Part shown: piece by piece, positions 56,564-64,000 of the stretch
Numbering within the stretch: position 1 is the first letter of the stretch
Layout of the letters: each line of letters opens with the position of its first letter
From: an uncultured Clostridia bacterium
GTDB taxonomy: Bacteria; Bacillota; Clostridia; Christensenellales; Borkfalkiaceae
Reading direction: 5' to 3'
Assembly: GCA_944354265.1 (NCBI GenBank)
Contig: CALVPX010000003.1
Coordinates: 1 to 64,000 of the forward strand
Length of the DNA: 64,000 bases
Translations under genes and position numbers: made by a program
Notes under the pieces: model-generated
Databases searched by the model: none
What the model was told of the DNA's origin: nothing
The model's input: only the letters and a program-made list of their open reading frames with translations

Positions 56564-56789
56564 GTGAAATACACAGCTTGCGCAGTGTGTGAAGTAGTGC
56601 TGCGCACTGTGAAGTAAAAACTGCGTTTTTGTGAAGTTTGCCTTTTTTGAAAAAAGGCAAGTTGTGGTAAAAATTATTTATACCGCCACTTGCACCGATG
56701 ATGCAAACTTCACTGCGCATTTATTGCGCTGCTTCACTCATTGCCACAGGCAATGTACTTCACTTTGCGGTTATGCCGCAAAACTTCAC
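56564..56789. repeat. Family A array A8 with altered boxes on both sides
   Basis: The first box is GTGAAAT, then TGAAGTA and GTGAAGT on the left, and ACTTCAC/CTTCAC throughout on the right, so box and complementary box changed together. Hairpins: CACA-type, GTGC/GCAC, AAAAAC/GTTTTT, TTGCCTTTTTT/AAAAAAGGCAA; core GTTGTGGTAAAAATTATTTA; TTGCA/TGCAA, TGCGC/GCGC, CATTGCC/GGCAATG, TTTGCGG/CCGCAAA. It fills the aroA-trhP gap; no gene. Confidence 0.82.
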
Positions 56790-56800
56790 TAACTCCTCCC

Positions 56801-57994
56801 CTACTTTCTTCTTCTGAGTATGTCGCCTTCGTGCAGAACGTAGGGGCAGTTGATTGCGTAGTGCTCCTGCACGCGCTTGCAGTCGTCCACGGGAGTGCCG
56901 TCAGGGAGGAGTGCGCTTTCAACCTTAAAGCTCTTGCCGAAGTTGCCCGAAGGGGACAGCACCTCCAAAGTGTCGCCCACCTTAAAGCGGCCGCGCATTT
57001 CAACCACGGCAGTGCCCTCGCCGCCTGAAAGGACGTTTGCAATATAGTCGCAGTCGCCCTTGGTCTGACTGTCGGTATAGTTGACCGTTTTGTCGTTTGA
57101 ACCCAACATATATGCCGTTGTATAGTCGCGGTGGGCGGCGGTCAACAGCTCGCGCTCGACGACATTGTTGAACCCGCCGTCTATGCAGCGGCGGTAGGCG
57201 TTGATGACGGTGGCGAGGTAATATTCGCTCTTCATTCTGCCCTCAATCTTGAAGGAGCACACGCCCGCTTGAGCCAATTCCTTTAAGTGGGCGGACATGT
57301 TCAAGTCCTTTGAATTGAAGATATATGTGCCCCTTTCGTCCTCCTCCACGTTCATCCATCCGCTCTCTGCGCCCGCCTCGTTCTTGCGAACCTGCCAATT
57401 CCAACGGCAGGCCTGAACGCACTCGCCGCGGTTGGACTCCCTGCCGGCGAGGTAGTTTGAAAGTAGGCACCTGCCCGAATAGGAGATGCACATTGCGCCG
57501 TGGACGAAGGCTTCGAGCTCTATTTGGGGCACGAAGGCGTGAATTTGGGCAATTTCTTCAAGCGACAGTTCGCGCGCGAGTATGACCCTGCCCGCGCCCT
57601 GCTCCTGCCAGAACTTTACTGCGTACTTATTTGTTACGTTTGCCTGCGTGGAGATGTGCACGGTTAGATTTGGCGCCGCCTTTTTGCAGGCGTACACCAC
57701 GCCGGGGTCGGAGATGATTGCCGCGTCCGCACCCGCCCCATACAGAAAGGCAAAGTAATCCTCAAGCGCGGAAAGGTCGGCATTTTTTGCAAAGATATTG
57801 ACGGTGACATATATCTTTTTGCCGAGGGAGTGGGCGTAGCTGATTGCGCTTTTAAGCTGTTCGCCGTCGAAATTGTCGGCAAAGGAGCGCAGCGAAAAGG
57901 CCTTGCCCCCCACATATGCCGCGTCCGCGCCGAAGTAGAGCGCGGTATTGAGTTTTGCACGGTTGCCCGCAGGGGCTAAAAGTTCAACTTTCAT
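56801..57994 (-). CDS. trhP: Peptidase U32 family protein, tRNA hydroxylation (TrhP-like)
   Basis: A 397-residue U32-family protein. The start KVELLAPAGNRAKLNTALYFGADAAYVGG, HGAMCISYSGRCLLSNYLAGRESNRGECVQACRW (the Cys-rich iron-sulfur/U32 signature) and YYLATVINAYRR are typical. In Bacillus and E. coli relatives (TrhP) hydroxylate wobble uridine 34 to ho5U using prephenate-derived chemistry. The trmR-like methyltransferase gene lies just upstream, as in Bacillus yrrMNO, which supports this role over protease or collagenase. No clear ribosome site before the ATG. Confidence 0.85.
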   Translation of the reverse strand: MKVELLAPAGNRAKLNTALYFGADAAYVGGKAFSLRSFADNFDGEQLKSAISYAHSLGKKIYVTVNIFAKNADLSALEDYFAFLYGAGADAAIISDPGVVYACKKAAPNLTVHISTQANVTNKYAVKFWQEQGAGRVILARELSLEEIAQIHAFVPQIELEAFVHGAMCISYSGRCLLSNYLAGRESNRGECVQACRWNWQVRKNEAGAESGWMNVEEDERGTYIFNSKDLNMSAHLKELAQAGVCSFKIEGRMKSEYYLATVINAYRRCIDGGFNNVVERELLTAAHRDYTTAYMLGSNDKTVNYTDSQTKGDCDYIANVLSGGEGTAVVEMRGRFKVGDTLEVLSPSGNFGKSFKVESALLPDGTPVDDCKRVQEHYAINCPYVLHEGDILRRRK

Positions 57995-58057
57995 TTGTCA
58001 AAATTTCAAAAAATCTCAATAGAACAGATAAAAAATGAAATAGTCGTAATGAATATT

Positions 58058-58720
58058 TTATTTTTTTACTGAAAGGCAAATGCCGTCGCCAATATCAGCA
58101 ATATAGCTCAATAATTCATCGTCGCTTAAAACGGCGTCAAGATATTCGCGGACGTGGGTGACGAGCATTTTGCGCTTTTTGGGGACTTCCTCCTCGCCGT
58201 TGACCCAACCGTATAAAAGGACGTCGTCGGCGAGCAGCAGCCCGCCCTTTGCAAGCAGCGCCTTTAAGCGGGGCAGCCACTTTACATACTGCACCTTGGG
58301 GCCGTCCAAAAATATAAAGTCAAATGTGCTCTCAAGGCGGGGCAGTATGTCTGCAGCGTCGCCCGTAAGGAGCGTGACCCTGTCCGAGAGCCCCGCCGCC
58401 TCAAAATTGCGCCCCGCCTCCGCGGCGAAGCTTTCATTCTTTTCTATAGTGGTAAGCTTGGCCTGCGGACAGGTCTGCAGAAGGGCTATGCCCGAGGCGC
58501 CTACTGCGGTGCCGATTTCTAAAATATTCTTTGCGCCCGTTGCCGCCGCCTGAACGCACAAAAACTGCAGCGTCTCCTCCGACGACACGGGAATGGAGCG
58601 GGCAAACGCCTGCGCGCGTATTTCCGCCACGAGCGGGCTGACTTTGAGCCTGTTTATGTTGCCCGTGCGGGAGGGGCGCTCCGGCACGGAGGTATTGTTG
58701 TGGGGATAGGAGAAGTCCAT
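58058..58720 (-). CDS. trmR: O-methyltransferase, tRNA 5-hydroxyuridine methyltransferase (TrmR-like)
   Basis: A 220-residue SAM-dependent O-methyltransferase of the YrrM/TrmR type: ILEIGTAVGASGIALLQTCP (SAM motif I), TTIEKNESFAAEAGRNF, FDFIFLDGPKVQYVKWLP and LLADDVLLYGWV (metal-binding region). TrmR methylates ho5U34 to mo5U34 in tRNAs of Firmicutes. The gene overlaps the RNase J stop (TAATG) and precedes the TrhP-like gene by 63 bases, so the two steps of one wobble modification are encoded in one operon. Confidence 0.88.
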   Translation of the reverse strand: MDFSYPHNNTSVPERPSRTGNINRLKVSPLVAEIRAQAFARSIPVSSEETLQFLCVQAAATGAKNILEIGTAVGASGIALLQTCPQAKLTTIEKNESFAAEAGRNFEAAGLSDRVTLLTGDAADILPRLESTFDFIFLDGPKVQYVKWLPRLKALLAKGGLLLADDVLLYGWVNGEEEVPKKRKMLVTHVREYLDAVLSDDELLSYIADIGDGICLSVKK

Positions 58721-60648
58721 TAAAGTTCAACCACTACGGGCACCACCATGGGCGACTGCTTTGTCTTGCGGACGAGGTAGTTCCTAAGAGCCTTTTTGAT
58801 GACCCTCTTGAGCTCATCTACTGAGCCCGACGGCAGGTCGTAGCCGGCGATGGCCCTGTTGATTACCTCGCGCATCTCCTTGTTGTAGTCGCGGTGGAAG
58901 TCGAACACGAACCCGCGGGAGTTGATGACGGGTTCGCCTATGACCTCGCCGCCCGAGACGGCGACGGAGACAATGAATATGCCCTCCTGCGCGAGCTGAC
59001 GCCTGTCCTGCATGACGAGGGAGGCCTTTTCGTCCTCAATGCCCTCGCCGTCTATGAGGCGGGAGCCCGAGGGGACGTCGGCAAGGCGGCGCATGGACTT
59101 GGAGGTAACCTCCACGCAGTTGCCGAGGTCGGGAATGAATATGTTGCGCTCGTTCATGCCGAGGCTCTGCGCGAGCTGCGAATGTTTCATGAGGTGCCTG
59201 TACTCGCCGTGGACGGGAATGAAGAACTTGGGCTTTAAAAGGGTGTGCATGATTTTATGCTCCTCCCTGCAGGCGTGACCCGAGACGTGGATATTTTCCA
59301 AACGCTCGTACACCACGTCGGCGCCGAGGTGATACAGCTTGTTGATTACGCCGTAAACGTCGCGCTCGTTGCCGGGAATGGGCGAGGCGGAGATTATAAT
59401 CGTGTCGTTGGAGCCGACGGACAGATTGGGATTTTCGCCGTTAGCCATGCGGTGCAGGGCGCTCATGGGCTCGCCCTGACTGCCCGTGCAGACGATGAGC
59501 ACCTCGTCGTCGCGCAGGTTGCGCGTGCGCGAGATGTCGACTATGGCGCCCTCGGGAATGTTGAGCTCGCCAATCTTTTGGGCGGCTTCTACGACGTTGA
59601 GCATGCTTCTGCCGTTGAGCGCCACCTTGCGCTTGTGGCGAACGGCGATGTCTACTATCTGCTGCAGCCTGTGCACGTTGGATGCAAAGGTGGCGATTAT
59701 CACCCTGCGGGTGGAATTTTCGCCCACAAGCCGCTCGAGCGTTTCGCCGACGACCGCCTCGGACATGGTGTAGCCCGGGCGCTCGATATTTGTGCTCTCG
59801 CCCATGTACAACAGCACGCCCTTGCCGCCGAGGTCGGCAATCGACTTTAAATCTATGGGTTCGCCCGCGACGGGGGTGAGGTCTATTTTGAAGTCGCCGC
59901 TGTGGAAGATGACGCCCTGCGGGGTGTGTATGGCGAGCGCCAACGCGCCCGCGATGGAGTGGTTGACGTTGATGAAGTCAATTTTAAAGCACCCCCACTG
60001 CAGATGTCCGCCGGGGGCGACGGTTATCTCCCTTACGTTGTTTAAGCGGTGCTCCCTGAGCTTGTTGTCGACAAGCGCCAAGGTGAGCTGCGTGCCTGCG
60101 ACGGGGATATCCATCTCCTTTAAGAGGTAGGGCACGCCGCCTATGTGGTCCTCGTGGCCGTGCGTCAGGACGAGGCCGCGGACCTTGTGTTTGTTCTCTA
60201 TAAGATAGGTCAGGTCGGGCACCACGAGGTCGATGCCGGGCATCTCCTCGGTGGGGAAGATGGCGCCCGCGTCGATTATTATGATGTCGTCGCCGCACTC
60301 GAGGGCGGTCATGTTCTTGCCTATCTCGCCCACGCCGCCTATAAAGATTACCTTTACGGCATTCTTGGCCGAACGGCCGCGCTTTCCCTTCTGCCCGAGC
60401 GAGCTTTCCGACAGGGCGGCGATGCGCTTTTGCGACTGCGCGGGGGGAAGAATTGCCACGGCGGGTATGCGCACGGGTGCGCGGCGGGGAGATTGTTGGG
60501 GTTTGCGCTCCTGCGGGGCAGGCTTTGCGCCCCCCTTCTGCGCCTTGGCCTGCACCTTTTTTGCAGACTTTGCCGCCATCTTCAAGGGCTTATCTTCCTT
60601 CTTTTTGCGGGGTTTTCTCTGTTTTTTGTTTTCGTTGTTGCGTTCCAA
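58720..60648 (-). CDS. rnj: Ribonuclease J with a basic N-terminal extension
   Basis: A 642-residue RNase J (metallo-beta-lactamase/beta-CASP), the 5'-3' exonuclease and endonuclease of Firmicutes mRNA decay. Motifs: IFIGGVGEIGKNMTALE, LTHGHEDHIGGVPYLL near residue 165, HSGDFKIDLTP, FASNVHRLQQIVD, GSQGEPMSALHRMA and HVSGHACREE. The usual enzyme starts close to the VKVIFIGGVGEIGKN region, so the first ~95 residues (Lys, Arg, Pro, Gln-rich) are an added disordered extension. TTG 60648 is the likely start, with AAGGA seven bases upstream; the frame upstream passes through the terminator hairpin of the preceding gene. Confidence 0.93.
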   Translation of the reverse strand: MERNNENKKQRKPRKKKEDKPLKMAAKSAKKVQAKAQKGGAKPAPQERKPQQSPRRAPVRIPAVAILPPAQSQKRIAALSESSLGQKGKRGRSAKNAVKVIFIGGVGEIGKNMTALECGDDIIIIDAGAIFPTEEMPGIDLVVPDLTYLIENKHKVRGLVLTHGHEDHIGGVPYLLKEMDIPVAGTQLTLALVDNKLREHRLNNVREITVAPGGHLQWGCFKIDFINVNHSIAGALALAIHTPQGVIFHSGDFKIDLTPVAGEPIDLKSIADLGGKGVLLYMGESTNIERPGYTMSEAVVGETLERLVGENSTRRVIIATFASNVHRLQQIVDIAVRHKRKVALNGRSMLNVVEAAQKIGELNIPEGAIVDISRTRNLRDDEVLIVCTGSQGEPMSALHRMANGENPNLSVGSNDTIIISASPIPGNERDVYGVINKLYHLGADVVYERLENIHVSGHACREEHKIMHTLLKPKFFIPVHGEYRHLMKHSQLAQSLGMNERNIFIPDLGNCVEVTSKSMRRLADVPSGSRLIDGEGIEDEKASLVMQDRRQLAQEGIFIVSVAVSGGEVIGEPVINSRGFVFDFHRDYNKEMREVINRAIAGYDLPSGSVDELKRVIKKALRNYLVRKTKQSPMVVPVVVEL

Positions 60649-60696
60649 GTTATTGTCCTTTTTTGTGGTTTTATGTAATATTTTGCAAAACATTGT

Positions 60697-60724
60697 AAAA
60701 GGGGGTTTTGGCAAACCCCCTTTT
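60697..60724 (-). terminator. Intrinsic terminator after the 719-residue protein gene
   Basis: A perfect 12-bp stem AAAAGGGGGTTT / AAACCCCCTTTT with loop GCCA on the minus strand; the arm itself ends in TTTT. Confidence 0.78.
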
Positions 60725-60760
60725 GTTCAGTTTAATGCGCCGCACTGCGGCCGCGACCCT

Positions 60761-62920
60761 TTATTTTTTGCTTACGTCCTTTACGAGGCCCTCTTCGATG
60801 AGCTCTTCGATGGTTTCGTAAGGATACATGGCTGCATAGTCGCGAGGCGTAATTTCGCGCTTTATGCCGCCCCTCTTTTCGAGCATGATGTCCACAAGCC
60901 TTACCGCCTTCTTTACGCCGCGGGGACTCTTGATTTTGACCATCATGGGCGTGCCGTGCATGGATTTGTTGTCAGATACGTCGGTCTGATGATAGACGCT
61001 TGTGGGGAACTCGTTGGGGTCGAGAGCGAGATACAGGCACAGCGTCTTGCCGCGGATTTTGAAGCGGGCGATTGTTTCGCGCCCCTTGTTGAAGCGCTCG
61101 GCGCCCCATGCGATATTGGAATTGACCTTCTTGTATGCGAGCAGGGAATTTTTAACTTCGCCGTAGTACCTCTTCTGCTCGTCGGTGGACTGAATTATCC
61201 TTGCTATGAACGAGCGGTTATACTTCATCATGTTTGCGAAGTCTACGCCGTTGGATATTCCGGGTATTCCGTCGGGCATTATTTCGCCCTCGGCGGGGGT
61301 CTCGTCTATGTCGTCGACGATTTCGCCGATGACCTCGTCCTCCTCGCCCTGAGGCTCTTCCTCGTCCTCAACTACGTCGCTGACGGTGACGAGGACGTCA
61401 TCCTGAGCGGGCTCCTCCTCGGCAACAGCCTCGGCAGGGGCAAGTTCGTCCTGAGCGGCCTGAACTATTGCGCCTGCGGCGAGCATGGCCTTGAGTTCGT
61501 TGAGCTGCTTTTGTATATCCTCGAGCCTTTGGTCGTATTCGCCGCCCTTCATGCCCGAGAGCTGCTCCTCGATTCTTGCAAGGCTGTCGGCAATGCCGCG
61601 GTTGACTATGCCTGCCACCTGTTCCACGCCCTCTTCGTCGATGACGATGTCGCGGTCGGCGGCAAAATCTTGGGATAACTTCTCGGCCACCGCATTGCAT
61701 ATTCTGTCAATGCCCTCTTCGTCGAGCACGATGTCGTAGTCGTTGTTGCCCTGACCTTCAAGAATCTTTGCCGCCACGGCGGAAGCTATCTCGTCGTTGT
61801 CGATTTCGGGCAGGTAGTTGGAGAGCACTGCGGCCGCCTTATCGGCAATGGAGTCCTCGCTTATCTGACCGATATTGAGCTTTTCGGCCACCTGACGGGC
61901 TATCTCCTCGCTGTCGACCTCGGCTCCAAGTCCTGCTGCGGCAATCTTTTCGGCCACGGCGGAGGACAGAGCGTCGTAATTGAGTTTGCTCTCCACGGCC
62001 TTGGCGAGCGAATCGCACCCGTCCTCGTCGACCATTACGTCGAACTGTTCGGGGGAGATGGTGCCCACCTGCTTGGCGATGCGGTCGGCAAGTTCATCGT
62101 CGTCGACGTTGACTTCAAGCCTTTCGCCTATCTTCTGAGCCACGCGCTCGGCGACGGCAGCTTCGTCCAACGAGGGATTCATGAGCTGTTCTGCCACCTT
62201 GGAGGCTATGTAATCTGCCGAGATGACCTCCTCTGCGGGAACGCCTTCGGACAGCTTGCGTGCAAGCACGTCGTAGTCGAGATTTTCAATCGATGCCTTG
62301 GGGATGACTATGCGCGCAGCCACTTTGTCTGCAAGGGCGTCGTAGTCGAGCTGAAGTTTGTCGAGGTCGAGCTTTTCGGACACCTTCTGCGCGAGGACGT
62401 CGTAATCTATCTCGCCCGTCTCGGCCGCAGGTATGTAGACGTTTTCTGCCACCTTCTGAGCAAGAGTCTGATAATCTAAGCCGCTTCCGCCGATGGCTTC
62501 GACCTGCTTTGAAAGGGTCTGAATCTCCTGCGTGAGCTGCTTTTTGTCCGACTCCATCTTGAGCATGATGGCTTCCCTGTCCATATCCCTGTCGACGGCC
62601 TGTTCGATGACTTCCTGAACCTTTGCGTCGATGGTCTTGCTCTGTGCGGACAGCGCTTCGAATTTACTCTGAGCAGACTTATTCTGCGCGGAGAGAGCCG
62701 CGACCTGCCTGCCGAGCTCTTCGCTTGCCTGAGCGATCTTGGACACATGCGCGCTTACCGAGTTTGACTGCTGGGCGATTTGAGCCGCCACGGTCTGGTT
62801 CTGCCTGGCGAGCTGTTCTACCTTAGCGTCAAGCGTTCTGTTTTGTTGAGTCAGATTCTCGACCTGAGATAAGAGAAGATCTGCCTTGGTCTGACCCGAA
62901 CCGTTGTTGTTTACACCCAT
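60761..62920 (-). CDS. Large repeat protein of unknown function with conserved C-terminal domain
   Basis: A 719-residue acidic protein, no family I can name. Residues ~15-142 are a coiled coil rich in Gln (ENLTQQNRTLDAKVEQLARQ). Residues ~148-460 hold about 14 tandem units of 20-25 residues of the form (D/Y)-x-x-LAxKVAExL, often with LDYDxLA at the front, and acidic VDEDG/LDEEG turns. A very acidic linker (about 480-555, EEEPQGEEDE) follows, then a globular domain (~556-719: FANMMKYNRSFIARIIQS, RGKTLCLYLALDPNEF). No signal peptide or membrane segment. GAGGTG precedes the ATG. A structural or scaffold role is my guess. Confidence 0.85.
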   Translation of the reverse strand: MGVNNNGSGQTKADLLLSQVENLTQQNRTLDAKVEQLARQNQTVAAQIAQQSNSVSAHVSKIAQASEELGRQVAALSAQNKSAQSKFEALSAQSKTIDAKVQEVIEQAVDRDMDREAIMLKMESDKKQLTQEIQTLSKQVEAIGGSGLDYQTLAQKVAENVYIPAAETGEIDYDVLAQKVSEKLDLDKLQLDYDALADKVAARIVIPKASIENLDYDVLARKLSEGVPAEEVISADYIASKVAEQLMNPSLDEAAVAERVAQKIGERLEVNVDDDELADRIAKQVGTISPEQFDVMVDEDGCDSLAKAVESKLNYDALSSAVAEKIAAAGLGAEVDSEEIARQVAEKLNIGQISEDSIADKAAAVLSNYLPEIDNDEIASAVAAKILEGQGNNDYDIVLDEEGIDRICNAVAEKLSQDFAADRDIVIDEEGVEQVAGIVNRGIADSLARIEEQLSGMKGGEYDQRLEDIQKQLNELKAMLAAGAIVQAAQDELAPAEAVAEEEPAQDDVLVTVSDVVEDEEEPQGEEDEVIGEIVDDIDETPAEGEIMPDGIPGISNGVDFANMMKYNRSFIARIIQSTDEQKRYYGEVKNSLLAYKKVNSNIAWGAERFNKGRETIARFKIRGKTLCLYLALDPNEFPTSVYHQTDVSDNKSMHGTPMMVKIKSPRGVKKAVRLVDIMLEKRGGIKREITPRDYAAMYPYETIEELIEEGLVKDVSKK

Positions 62921-63023
62921 AATACACCTCGATAAATGTAATCCCGCGGGGTATCCGCGGCGCCCGCACGCACACGGTTGGCGGCGGACAGGTTTTGAGA
63001 AATTTTTACAATATTTTGAAAGT

Positions 63024-63052
63024 ATTAAAACTATTCCTTTATTAGTTTACAA
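63024..63052 (-). promoter_or_regulatory. Probable promoter of the repeat protein gene
   Basis: On the minus strand TTGTAA (63052-63047), 17-base spacer, TTTAAT (63029-63024), about 100 bases before the ATG. Confidence 0.5.
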
Positions 63053-63261
63053 CAAAAAAACTCAATTGTAAATACTTCGCGGCAAATTTTTTTGATTTAA
63101 GGCAAAATTTTTTTAAATTTTTTTGGGCGGGCTACCACAATTGCCCATTTAATATGCCGCGGATAACGCATTGCGGGCGGGGGCTGAGGCGCGCCCGCGG
63201 CGCGCCTTGGCGGCGCCGCCGCGGGCGGCCAAATTTATTTTTTTATTTTTATTCAAAATAC

Positions 63262-63290
63262 TTGTATATTTCCGCTCAATGATGTATAAT
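63262..63290 (+). promoter_or_regulatory. serC promoter
   Basis: TTGTAT (63262-63267), 17-base spacer, TATAAT (63285-63290). The leader is about 95 bases long. Confidence 0.7.
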
Positions 63291-63392
63291 TATACCAACT
63301 TTACCTTTAGAGGGTCAATTTTATAAATTAAATATGAATAAAAAGGTCGGCGCGGCCAAATATAAAGCCGCTGTCCGAAAAAAAGGAGAATT

Positions 63393-64000
63393 ATGAGAGT
63401 TTACAATTTTTCCGCAGGGCCTTCCACCCTGCCCCTTGATGTTCTTAAACAGGCGCAGGAAGAATTTTTGGACTTTGCCGGGACGGGCATGTCCGTGACG
63501 GAAATTTCCCACCGCGACAAGGCCTACGAGGCTGTGGTGCGCGAGGCCGAGAGCCTTACGCGCGAACTTCTGAACGTGCCCGACGACTACTGCGTGATAT
63601 TCGTTCAGGGCGGCGCCTCCACACAGTTTGCCGCCGTGCCCTTAAACCTTATGCACAGCGGCAAGGCCGACTACATAGTGACGGGCAACTTCGCCAAAAA
63701 GGCATGGCAGGAGGGTCAGATTTACGGCGAGGCCGTAAAGATAGGCGACTCCTCAGACAAGGTTTACACCTACATACCCGACGTAGATAAGCTTGATTAC
63801 AGCCCCGACGCCGACTATGTGCACATAACCTCAAACAACACCATATTCGGCACGAGGTACGTCAAGTTCCCTCAGTGCAAGGCTCCGCTTGTAGCCGACA
63901 TGTCGTCCGAAATATTCTCGCGCGAGGTGGACGTATCCAAGTTCGGCGTAATCTATGCGGGCGCGCAGAAAAACCTTGCCCCCGCGGGCGTGACGATAGT
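63393..64000 (+). CDS. serC: Phosphoserine aminotransferase, N-terminal part (cut by window edge)
   Basis: The first 202 residues of SerC, which converts 3-phosphohydroxypyruvate to phosphoserine with glutamate as amino donor. The start VYNFSAGPSTLPLDVLKQAQEE, SVTEISHRDKAYEAVVREAE, FVQGGASTQFAAVPLNL, TSNNTIFGT and DMSSEIFSREVDVSKFG are family hallmarks; the PLP-lysine segment GAQKNLAPAGV is just inside the window. AAGGAG lies six bases before the ATG. Confidence 0.96.
   Translation, partial: MRVYNFSAGPSTLPLDVLKQAQEEFLDFAGTGMSVTEISHRDKAYEAVVREAESLTRELLNVPDDYCVIFVQGGASTQFAAVPLNLMHSGKADYIVTGNFAKKAWQEGQIYGEAVKIGDSSDKVYTYIPDVDKLDYSPDADYVHITSNNTIFGTRYVKFPQCKAPLVADMSSEIFSREVDVSKFGVIYAGAQKNLAPAGVTI

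Larger units (their letters stand above)
62921..63392. other. Gap between the repeat protein and serC
   Basis: 472 bases without a gene. It holds the minus promoter 63024-63052, an AT-rich middle, a very GC-rich stretch at about 63170-63232 with inverted repeats (GGCGCGCC, GGCGGCGCCGCC), and the serC promoter at 63262-63290. Confidence 0.6.

Noticed and set aside
1..64000. tRNA, rRNA, insertion sequences or prophage genes
   Set aside because: I looked for tRNA-like cloverleaf ends, transposase motifs and phage proteins and found none convincing by eye.

Overview
The window is a low-repeat-density chromosome segment of a member of the Clostridia with a fairly GC-rich coding style and frequent ATA isoleucine codons. 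The evidence for that placement is spoIIE (a sporulation gene), an RqcP/YabO-type S4 protein, LL-diaminopimelate aminotransferase, glutamine synthetase III, archaeal-style split glutamate synthase and an RNase J in place of E-type processing. A gut Christensenellales-like lineage fits (my inference, from the general look of the proteins and of the intergenic repeats); the sequence alone does not fix the genus. No transposase, phage gene, CRISPR array, rRNA or tRNA was recognised.

Layout. 1-1859 is the 5' two-fifths of rpoB on the minus strand, with a very long repeat-bearing leader. 2583-8360 runs on the plus strand: rqcP, a DUF1538 membrane protein with two PII-like proteins, ispDF, radA. 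8835-11918 holds small metabolic and redox genes (cytidylate-kinase-like, AbrB-like, rubrerythrin plus a tiny Cys peptide, NifX-like). 11967-19622 is the minus-strand plsX-rnc-smc-ftsY-maa run, whose leader carries a terminator hairpin. A probable GNAT toxin-antitoxin pair (19887-20587) is divergent from it. 20629-25265 is vanW-PHP-recF facing dnaA, followed by mnmG and spoIIE. 30665-47620 is almost all minus strand: an XRE regulator, malQ, dapL, pyrG, dapF, a five-part glutamate synthase locus with purA embedded in it, a ClC channel and an ATP-grasp ligase. 47933-52287 is an Amt-PII fusion and glutamine synthetase III. 52599-62920 holds fic, dinB, aroA, the tRNA mo5U34 pair trmR-trhP, RNase J and a 719-residue repeat protein. 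The window ends inside serC.

A physiological theme is nitrogen: an ammonium channel fused to its own PII domain, GSIII, a ferredoxin-linked split GOGAT, purA, pyrG, dapL/dapF and aroA, plus a separate DUF1538/PII module. A second theme is RNA and ribosome care (rqcP, RNase III, RNase J, mnmG, trmR/trhP).

The most unusual content is between the genes. Nearly every gap contains modular, covarying inverted-repeat elements. Family A consists of strings of different small hairpins separated by an invariant box (GTGAAAT on one side of a core, ATTTCAC on the other); one copy has changed the box on both sides together. The outermost box often overlaps, or sits next to, a stop codon, and in ispDF an array hairpin codes for the last residues of the protein. 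Family C is a roughly 180-base multi-hairpin element, family D is a tandem structured element in the rpoB leader, and families B and E are terminal-inverted-repeat elements of a type seen in many gut Firmicutes. A and C lie only between co-oriented genes, apart from one decayed A-like piece. Three genes also have a consensus -10 box 6-8 bases before ATG and no Shine-Dalgarno, suggesting leaderless mRNAs.
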